Below, one piece after another: positions 56,216-64,000 of a DNA stretch of 64,000 nt. Below the pieces are notes generated by a model. It was not told the origin of the DNA and searched no databases. It saw nothing but the letters and a program-made list of their open reading frames with translations. The first letter of the stretch is position 1. The number at the start of each line of letters is the position of its first letter. The stretch is from Kryptolebias marmoratus. Its lineage: Eukaryota > Chordata > Actinopteri > Cyprinodontiformes > Rivulidae. A program made the translations under genes and the position numbers. The stretch is taken from contig NC_051433.1 of the NCBI RefSeq assembly GCF_001649575.2, positions 9,860,168 to 9,924,167 on the forward strand, written 5' to 3'.

Positions 56216-57099
56216 AAGACAATATGCAGTTTTTCAAGGAATACTACTTCTGTTTTGAGTTTTAGACCTACAAACCAAACCTGGTTGTACAATTTAGTTT
56301 AAAGTAATACATTTGCTCCTTAACAGCCACCAAATCAGAAACTAAATAATTTAACATGTTTGAAATCTTTACTTGTCCTTCAGCTGCCATCAACAGCTAG
56401 TGATCTTAGTCACGTAGGCTCCAAGTCATTTTCAGCTGCCAACTTCTCAGTCCTTCTCAAACTGACCCTGCAGCCTCATCTTCCCACATATGCCCGGGAA
56501 AAAAGCGCATCACTCGTGTATTGCATTAATGTAGCAAATAATGAACCCACAAGGCTGAAAGCTGTTAAAGGAACCAGGTGAACACAAATTTACTAGAGCC
56601 AGCTCATTAGCTGTCCTGACACCCAATTAGCAGCAGACTGAGAACAAAACAAACCTCTCTTAAACTCTGCATCTGAATAAAAATAAGATGAGCGTCCTTG
56701 GAAGCGCATTTAAGCGCCAGCGTCGTGACTGGAAGAATTTATTTACCTTTTACGTCTTGTTCCTGCAGAGACCAAAGCAGAATCACCATCATGCATTGAA
56801 TGTGTTTTACATTATATTCTACACGTTGTACCATTAAAATAACTTAAACTAGCCATTACAAGAGGGTATAATGCTGTGCGCACAAGCTTGGAAACGCAAA
56901 TGTGTGAAAACAGCGCACACAAGAAAACAGTTTCGCATCACTTTAACGAACCTATTTCTTTATTAATATATATATATTTTGTCTTTGACAGTAAATTCTC
57001 GGTGTAATGACACGGAGGAAGTTGCTCACAGATTTGAGCGTAAGTATCCAGTGAATCATCCACTGAATCATAATCATGGCGCGGCACAAAAACCCCGTT

Positions 57100-57369
57100 A
57101 ACGAGCTTTTTTTTTTTTTTTTTTTTTTGAGCAGCAGTAGTTTTATTATATGAACTCCAAAGTTCAGTTCAAAGACGGAAGACAGAGCCCGGGAGAGTGA
57201 GGGTGAGGGAGGTAGGAGGGCTGAAGGCGCATTTTCTTTCCAATTCGAACCTCAGCCACACGGTCATTTTCAGATGTTTTTTTTTTATTTTTTCTTCCTT
57301 TATTTTTTCCCCTGAAAGCTGCTCGGAATAAAGAGGACTCCCCTGCTCATCCATGCAAAGCTGTTAACG
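57100..57369 (+). other. hrh1: hrh1 noncoding 5' exon (start approximate)
   Basis: A strong donor, AACG|GTGAGTTT, lies at 57369/57370, and a good acceptor with polypyrimidine tract, TTTTGTCTTCCAG|ATG, ends at 59285. This gives a 1.9-kb intron and places 59286-59491 as the remaining 5' UTR ahead of the coding exon. CpG-containing sequence around 57.4-57.6 kb supports a promoter nearby. The 5' boundary is a guess. A noncoding exon ahead of a single coding exon is the normal structure of vertebrate HRH1. Other upstream exons may exist. Confidence 0.45.
57108..57128. repeat. Poly-T tract
   Basis: About 21 T residues near the predicted hrh1 first exon; simple repeat. Confidence 0.85.
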
Positions 57370-58334
57370 GTGAGTTTAAAGTTCAAAACCGGTCAACTTT
57401 TTTTTTAATGCCCATGTCCGCCTAATGTTAGGGGGAAAAAAACCGCGTTTGTGCCAAAAAGTTTGAGCGCGTGTTTCTGCGACAACAGGTGGTTCTCTTG
57501 TCAGATTTCGCGTGAGAGCGACGATTCGTTTTGATAGACGCGCTCAGCAGAACAAAAGATGGGATTCTCTGTGTTCCCGCGGCTTTGTTATCAAATGACA
57601 CTGGCTGTGGTCATTATGGATAATCGCATTGGAGCAATTACAGCCTCGGATAAGTATTCTCCTCCTCTTTGATGCGCTGCAGTTTTATTTCTGCTATCCT
57701 TGTGTAATGATGTGGTGAGTAATCCGGTTCCTAAATATTTGTGCTGCGGAGGCAGTTACAGTATCAACATATAGGCGCAGAGCTGTGGGTTTACATCCAC
57801 CTGCTTCAAATCAGATTTAAGGTCAAAGATCCGATGGACGCTAAAGAATCCCTTATAGGTCTGACAGTTTGGTGATTTTTAGTTAAAGCTTAATATGTGG
57901 TGCTTCACATCAGGAACAGAGCACACACATACAGCTCTGAGTCCTGTTTGCTTTTGGCATTTCCCTTCTGTTGACAGGTGGAATATGACATTATCAGAAT
58001 GAGCTATTTAAAACTACTTCATGAAGCTGCCGGAATGCGCCCCTTACCTGTGTTTACGCTTGAGCCAAACTGCCTCTAAATATGAATAAAAGAACCTCCC
58101 CAGTGGAGGCTGTCATATTTTAAATGTAAACATGGGGGTATTGGTCCAAGCAAAGGGACTTTATTCTTCATTTGTCAATCGATGCTGTCCCCCTATACAC
58201 AAACACACACACATACACACACATATTCTCCCAAGCTTGCTCAATTAACATAAACCCATGATGACATGTATGAGTCACTTTCCGAGGATGCGCCACAGAA
58301 ACCTCTCAGCCTCCACTACCGTTGAGTTGTTTTC

Positions 58335-58362
58335 TTTCTTCTTCTTCTTCTTCTTCTTCTTG
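58335..58362. repeat. CTT trinucleotide microsatellite
   Basis: About eight CTT units in the predicted hrh1 intron. Confidence 0.9.
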
Positions 58363-58478
58363 TTTCATTCTCCGTGCCAAACAATAAATGATTGAAAGGT
58401 TCATTCTGTATCCTCCTCCTGAGTGTGTCATGTGTCATCAGTGAGAAAGCATGCACATGCATATAACAAATAAATCAC

Positions 58479-58480
<2 letters not shown>

Positions 58481-58568
<88 letters not shown>
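58481..58568. repeat. AGAT tetranucleotide microsatellite
   Basis: Twenty-two perfect AGAT units (88 bp) in the predicted hrh1 intron. Each unit contains a GATA core. An 84-codon minus-strand frame across it, with repeated Ile-Tyr-Leu-Ser, is an artefact. Confidence 0.97.
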
Positions 58569-59491
58569 TTTAGAGCAATTTCTGAACATAAATGGCAAAT
58601 TCACTAAAGATAACAACAAAATTCCCTTGTAGTTTGTATTCAATGGCAAAGGGCCTGTTGAAAGGTTAAAATGCCAATTCAATTAAAAACATTCTTTTTT
58701 TCCTAAAAAGACCATCCATATACAGAAACGTCACCTGCACCCATGGCAACGAGCCTATTTTAGACCTTTCTCATAAAAAATCAATACCCCAACTGTTAAG
58801 ATAAGTGCTTTTTGAAGCCCCATAGTGATATGCTTTAATATTAAATGTCTTGCTGTGCTTCCCCCCATTCGTTTTGTTGAGCTATAGGCTCCTCGAAATC
58901 CTTGGACATGAGTTCCATCACACTGCCCCGGCAACATATTAGTGGCTCCTTTTAGCGAATGACACAGTTTGTCCGCTGCTGTGTTGTTGATGGGATTCGC
59001 TGCCCTCCGCTTGTGTAAGTGTTAAAGAAAGCCAGCTGGACAGTGAAAGAGAAGGAAGGACAGAGATTTTATGCTTTGTGGACTGCTGAGTCAAAACGTC
59101 AGCTGTAATAAGATTGAAGGAAAAACTGACTTGCATGAATTGGATTTATATCTGCCTATTGTATCTTTAATACTCTATTTTGAATAAAAAATTATGCTTT
59201 GTGGGGTTTTTTCCCTCAAGGAAATGGTGAAATTGTATTATTTGAATTTAAAAAATCCTTTTCTGTCACATATTTTGTCTTCCAGATGTTTCAATCATCA
59301 ACAAGATCGACAACAGACCAAGGAGACGCTGACTGATCCTGAAGGAATTCATTATGTTCTGCTTTAAACGGCTGTCAGATCCAAACTGAGTTACCTCGTT
59401 GACTTCAGAAACATGATTACAGATCCAGGAGCACCTTGACCAACAGCTGTCCAGAATGTGACTGAACCTAGAAGCCTTCGTCTCACCTAAC

Positions 59492-61114
59492 ATGATGGAA
59501 TCTGGTCTGTCGCCTTTCACGGACTTTCTCGACCTAAACACCAACTACAGCAACAAGAATTGGAGTAGCCTTCTGAGGCACAGTCACAACCAGACCCTTC
59601 ACAACCCCTTCCACTACGCCCTTCTGGGGGTTTCTCTGGGACTCCTCTCTCTTCTCACCATCATAATGAACCTGCTCGTTCTCTATGCCGTGAAGAAAGA
59701 AAAGACTCTCCACACCGTCGGGAACCTGTACATCGTTAGTCTGTCGGTGGCTGATCTGATCGTAGGGGCGACAGTCATGCCTCTGAACCTGATGTATCTG
59801 TTGGAGGATGAGTGGAAGCTGGGACGGGCTGTGTGCCAGTTTTGGCTGATCATGGACTACGTGGCAAGCACAGCTTCCATTTTCAGCTTGTTTATCTTGT
59901 GCTTGGATCGGTATCGCTCGGTCAGACAGCCACTCAAGTACCTGAAATATCGAACACGAGGAAAAGCCAGTGTGATGATCTCCGGAGCCTGGCTGCTGTC
60001 AATGATGTGGATAATTCCTATTTTGGGATGGAGGTCTTTCACACATGTAGACCTTAAACCTGAGGAGGAGAACAAGTGTGACACAGACTTTCGTTTTGTC
60101 ACGTGGTTCAAGGTCATCACTGCAGTTTTCAACTTCTACGTGCCCTCAATTTTGATGTTGTGGTTTTACACGCACATCTACTTGGCCGTAAGGCAGCACC
60201 TAAGAGACAGAGAGAGAATCATTCATCCAGCAGATTCATTTGGGGAAAATGAGAATGGAGGAAATGCTCAAAGTCCGAAGAAAAGCGACTCCAAATCACC
60301 CAAAATCGAAAATGACTCCTCGGTGAAAACATCAAAAAAGGAACGGCTGCTGGACCAGAACACTCTTGACCAGACATATTCCCTTGAAGAAGCTGATAAA
60401 AGCAAAGCTGCTCCATTTAGAGCTCACAGGAAAATAGGTGTAAAGTGCCAGCAGACGTCACTGCTTACCATGACAACAAAAAGACTAAGAATGGCACGCA
60501 AAGCAAAAACATGCTCTCTGTCTCCTGAAGAGAGGCAGCCAGACGCTGAGATTCCCCTGAGCCGACCGTCAGCTCCACAGGATACGACATGCTCAGGTGG
60601 AAACAATGAGGCCAAACTTCAAGCCTCTTTAAATGAATGTCATGTCACAGTGACAAACTCGGTGAGCAGAGTGTGCGGTAGCAGTCAGGTGTCAGACGTT
60701 CAGAGGTACACATCTGTTCTCTACAACAGCTACGACCCAAGTCAAGCTCTGCCGTGGCCCAAGGAAGGTGCTGAAGACGCTAAGATAGACCCAGATAACG
60801 CAGTGACTCTGAAACAAGCGTGGCACAGGTTTATTGACCAGTCACGGCACCGGATTCAAAGTCTGCGGATCCATAAGGAGCACAAAGCAGCCAAGCAGTT
60901 AGGTTTTATAATTGCTGCTTTCCTACTGTGTTGGATACCGTACTTCATAGTTTTTATGGTGATGGCATTCTGCCCAGAGTGTGTGCATCATGATCTTCAC
61001 ATGTTCACCATTTGGCTCGGTTATATGAACTCCACTCTGAACCCATTCATATATCCGCTCTGCAACGGGAACTTCAAACGGGTCTTCAAAAATATACTCA
61101 AAATTAATTTCTGA
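59492..61114 (+). CDS. hrh1: Histamine H1 receptor, single coding exon
   Basis: 540 residues; class A GPCR coupling histamine to Gq/phospholipase C. Seven helices are clear. Histamine-binding D122 (3.32) lies in WLIMDYVAS, DRY at 139-141, K207 and N214 in TM5 (human K191, N198), the CWxPY motif with toggle W481 and Y484, NPFIY at 517-521, and disulfide cysteines C115 and C196. Three N-terminal glycosylation sequons occur at N18, N23 and N33. Numbering runs 15-16 above human through TM5 and 53 above in TM6, so the extra length over human (487) is about 16 residues in the N-terminus and about 37 in the third intracellular loop (about 235-464), which is rich in S, K and P. Two adjacent ATGs open the frame (59492 and 59495); either could start. 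The coding region lacks introns, as in mammals. Confidence 0.97.
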   Translation: MMESGLSPFTDFLDLNTNYSNKNWSSLLRHSHNQTLHNPFHYALLGVSLGLLSLLTIIMNLLVLYAVKKEKTLHTVGNLYIVSLSVADLIVGATVMPLNLMYLLEDEWKLGRAVCQFWLIMDYVASTASIFSLFILCLDRYRSVRQPLKYLKYRTRGKASVMISGAWLLSMMWIIPILGWRSFTHVDLKPEEENKCDTDFRFVTWFKVITAVFNFYVPSILMLWFYTHIYLAVRQHLRDRERIIHPADSFGENENGGNAQSPKKSDSKSPKIENDSSVKTSKKERLLDQNTLDQTYSLEEADKSKAAPFRAHRKIGVKCQQTSLLTMTTKRLRMARKAKTCSLSPEERQPDAEIPLSRPSAPQDTTCSGGNNEAKLQASLNECHVTVTNSVSRVCGSSQVSDVQRYTSVLYNSYDPSQALPWPKEGAEDAKIDPDNAVTLKQAWHRFIDQSRHRIQSLRIHKEHKAAKQLGFIIAAFLLCWIPYFIVFMVMAFCPECVHHDLHMFTIWLGYMNSTLNPFIYPLCNGNFKRVFKNILKINF

Positions 61115-63859
61115 TTCGTTTTTGACAAGCAGAACAAAACTTCAAAATAAATAAGGGGTCTAAATGTTACTGCAACTCTCAGATAGACTTAGATTTTTAA
61201 ATGTGTAGATACATTTCAAACATATATTTGGATTGAAAATATAATTTCTTGCACAATATGTTCTGTTTTTTTTAATGCAGAGTTTGACTAAATGAGTTGA
61301 AAATGATCTTTAAACCGATTGTTATTTATTTTGTCTGTTATTTGAACAATATGTTTTGAGCCATTTCCATTTAAAGGGATAGTTTGAACATTTTGAAGTG
61401 GAGGTTTGTGAAAAGGTTATGAGCAATTAATGTCTTACCAGGTGGAGGAAGCTCTTTGAATGCTTTTAATTTGGAGAAATTAAGTTTAATTCAAACAGGA
61501 TTGATGAGGTAATGCCTAGTCTGAATATGGCCAAGACAAACGCAGATTGCTGACATCATAAAACAGCTTGTCTCCAAAGTTTAATGGCACTTCATGCAAC
61601 CTCTATTTAATAAACTGCTATATTGGCATCTGTTTTTCAGTACATGGCTATTCTGGCAGAAACATTATGAAGTTCCTGCTGGAATTACCCCAGGCTCCAA
61701 TGGAAGTGCTACAGCTAGCTGCTGCTTCTATTTGCACTTGCAAATAGCAATACGATTCTACTTAAATAATAATGTAATGTGAAGTTGATGGTGACGTAAA
61801 GGCTTATAAAACTGCGTTCAGTTTTGGATACGGAGCTATTTTACAGCAGCAGAAATCCATTTTGGTCGTGGTACTACAGCTAACTGAGGTTTAAAGAGCT
61901 ACCTATCTACGACAGGTAAGATAATAAGTGTTCATAACCTTTCAAAACAATGTCTGAACTATTCCTTTAACTGAATAAGAGACATGAACATAAACTGAGT
62001 CAAAAAACATAATCAAATCCAGCATTAGATGCTGTCTGAGTACAGAGCTGATGATAAAACCTTAAATAAGATGCTCACTGTCAATAAGGTCCTCAGTGTT
62101 AAATGGCAGCAACTTGGAGTACTGTGTGCTTTATTATTTATTGATATTTTTAGTAAATTATAGCCTAAATTCTTTATAACAGGCCAACCAAAATCAAACA
62201 CCTCATGTTGTCAGCAAACTGGACTGTCAGAAAAGGTTTTAAGGAACTAGGCTTTATTTATGTACTGCACTAAAAATGAATAAAATGTGAAATGTGTTTT
62301 GACAATGCTGAAACAACGTAAAACTGACAAAAAATATTGCAAGCACTTCTACATTTGTGAGTAAATCTGTGATTTGCCATGCTGTTTTTGCCTTATTAAA
62401 ACAAACTCTGAGAGGTTTGTTGCTTTTTAATACAGTTTGAAGATATTTTGGCATGTGCTTAATAAGTGTGCTTATCTTAAAACAAATTTTAAAATACATC
62501 AATCACAGTTTGCAGCAATAACAAACAGAGACAAGTCACACAGTTTTACCTAACTTTGTTCTGCTATATGCTTGCTCTCATCATATGTGCAAATATATTA
62601 TTATGGGAAAAAACATTCAGTGAATTATAACTTTTTGGAAATTGGCTAAACAGACACAATTTTAAAATATCAAAACATGAAGTCATAATTTTATTTTCAC
62701 ACCGCAAAACAGTGTCTTACAATCCCTGTGTAAACTAAAGAAAATGGTAATGACTTTGTTTACTTGAATCTGATTTCTGTTTTTTTTACAATTTACTTCT
62801 ATATGTTTACATTACATTTTACATGTAGCACCTGTGTATGTATTTTTTAGCTTAAATGTAGCAAATATAATTTTGCAATGCTGTCGAAAAACAATCATAA
62901 ATGTGAGATTTGTGTAAACTGTTTTTGATGAAACATTTTGTGACAGACTGCACCCAACAAGCTTTGCAGACAAATGCCTTGTGGTAAAATAAAAGGAAAC
63001 AAAAAAAGATAATGACGGTTAAATGAAATTAGGTACAAACTGTCTTCAATAATAATAATTAAAAAAATCTTGCTTTCAAATGTTCAAAAACCAGTTTGAG
63101 TTTCTTTTTCTATTAGATGCAAATTCATGTAGTCCTGTTTGTATTATGTGACTCGTACTACGCCTGCACAAGAATGTAATGAGCTACACTGTCCGCGTTA
63201 CAGAAAATGCTAGATCGCTAATAACAATCATGATATTTTTAATTCTCAGTTAAATGTAACAAATCAGAGGGGGTTGAAACTGAGTTGAAAATCTTGATCA
63301 TGTGTTTGAAATCAGCCTTTTACCAAAAATAAATAAAAAAAACACCAGTAGTTTTAAACATTCTGTAATTGTTCTTTCTCAACTTGAATTAAGATTTGCA
63401 GATAAATTAAAAATATATATTATATATTTCACTGAAGGTATTTTAATCAGTGTTTTGTCCTCTGAATGTTCTTGTATTAATGTGTTTTCTATCATCTTCT
63501 TTGAAGACTTTTACTCAGAGTATTATTTCTGGAAACAGGATAAAGGCCTGAAATGATTAATGGACAGTCTTATTAATGCCTCTTATCATTGACCTTTTAC
63601 GAACTTGTTAAGGTTCTTCCCAACCTCATTTATTCTGCTATAACGGCACAACCCGTCTGAAACAAAGGTCATGGATGTTCAGAATCTGTTTGTGTGTTTT
63701 TCTTTCTTCTGAGTCTGTTTTTATATCAATTTGTGTTCATTTCTGTCTTTTTTGTAGTCATGTATGCGTTGGCTCTGAAGCCTGGTTTAATACTCTTCCA
63801 AGGCTCCTTTTTTTCTATAAAATCTTTTCTGATTTTACAGAAAGCATAGGGAGCACATA
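61115..63859 (+). other. hrh1: hrh1 3' UTR and 3' flank
   Basis: AT-rich with no further coding signals. AATAAA occurs 32 nt after the stop (61146-61151), inside the MITE (61609-61614), near 62278 and near 62989. The real 3' end cannot be chosen from sequence. Open frames of 60-85 codons (for example near 62254 and 63302) have no recognisable protein character. Confidence 0.4.
61371..61970. mobile_element. MITE with terminal inverted repeats, 600 bp
   Basis: The left end TTAAAGGGATAGTTTGAACA is mirrored by the right end, which on the minus strand reads TTAAAGGAATAGTTCAGACA. Pairing continues imperfectly for at least 60 bp (AGGTTATGAGCAATTAATGT versus AGGTTATGAACACTTATTAT, then CTTACC in both). 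Both ends carry TTAA, which may be target sequence. No transposase frame is present, so it is non-autonomous. A related fragment lies near 33.6 kb. Superfamily not assigned: TTAA would suggest piggyBac, but the ends do not begin CCC. Confidence 0.75.
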
Positions 63860-64000
63860 CAGGTGCTGGTCATAAAATTAGAATATCATGAAAAAGTAGA
63901 TTGATTTCAGTAATTCCATTTAAAAAGTGAAACTTGTATATTATATTCATACATTACATACAAACTCATATATTTCAAATGTTTATTTCATTTAATTTTG
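63860..64000 (+). mobile_element. Tc1/mariner-like repeat, cut by the window edge
   Basis: After a TA dinucleotide, CAGGTGCTGGTCATAAAATT and AGAATATCATGAAAAAGTAG open a sequence that I recognise as a widespread fish DNA repeat ('ttcagtaattccatttaaaaagtgaaactt...'). The terminus CAGG next to TA fits Tc1/mariner insertion. Only the first 141 bp are in view, so size, far end and coding content are unknown. Confidence 0.55.

Larger units (their letters stand above)
52312..57090. other. Intergenic region upstream of hrh1
   Basis: No gene is supported. It holds one minus-strand LINE/SINE tail, one inverted copy of dispersed repeat family 1, a short CTAT simple repeat near 53605-53620, and ordinary AT-rich sequence. 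The block at about 53255-53400 is less AT-rich, repeat-free and motif-dense (for example CATTAGCAGGGTCATTAG), and is a possible conserved noncoding element. This is a weak inference. Confidence 0.45.

Noticed and set aside
58428..58682. 84-codon minus-strand frame with repeated Ile-Tyr-Leu-Ser
   Set aside because: Pure translation of the AGAT microsatellite.

Overview
This is vertebrate nuclear DNA, almost certainly from a teleost fish. It holds one compact multi-exon gene with GT/AG introns, one gene whose whole coding region lies in a single exon, AT-rich intergenic DNA full of microsatellites, and fish-type dispersed repeats. The proteins match vertebrate families over their full length. 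Species cannot be fixed from sequence alone. The repeat style, for example the AGCTAAA-rich tandem array near 37.7 kb, fits a percomorph or killifish-like genome, but that is a weak inference.

Layout. (1) 2.36-15.2 kb, plus strand: slc6a1, the GABA transporter GAT-1, with a noncoding first exon, 14 coding exons joining into a 605-residue protein, and a long 3' UTR. (2) 15.2-43.8 kb: intergenic, no supportable gene, only old repeat fragments, simple repeats, one 10-N gap in poly-G and a few candidate regulatory islands. (3) 43,839-52,307, minus strand: a full-length, apparently recent Ty3/gypsy (Metaviridae-type) LTR retrotransposon with two LTRs, a 4-bp CAAT target duplication, polypurine tract, intact PNMA-like gag and intact pol. 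(4) 52.3-57.1 kb: intergenic. (5) 57.1-61.1 kb and onward, plus strand: hrh1, the histamine H1 receptor, with a predicted noncoding 5' exon, a 1.9-kb intron and a single coding exon (540 residues). A 600-bp MITE lies in its 3' flank, and the start of a Tc1/mariner-like repeat runs off the right edge.

Gene relationships. slc6a1 and hrh1 are neighbours in the same order and orientation in mammals (SLC6A11-SLC6A1-HRH1-ATG7 on human 3p25), so this is a conserved syntenic pair. They are not an operon and share no pathway beyond both acting in neural signalling. The retrotransposon is an independent insertion between them.

Most noteworthy. The retroelement's gag/pol junction has the layout of a -1 frameshift signal: GTTAAAC abutting the gag stop, a 6-nt spacer, a 7-bp stem and a possible pseudoknot. 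Its two LTRs are identical or nearly so over one half but about 10% or more divergent over the other half. An inverted-repeat and E-box cluster in the last slc6a1 intron looks like a regulatory element. No undescribed prokaryote-type system, CRISPR array or non-coding RNA gene was found.
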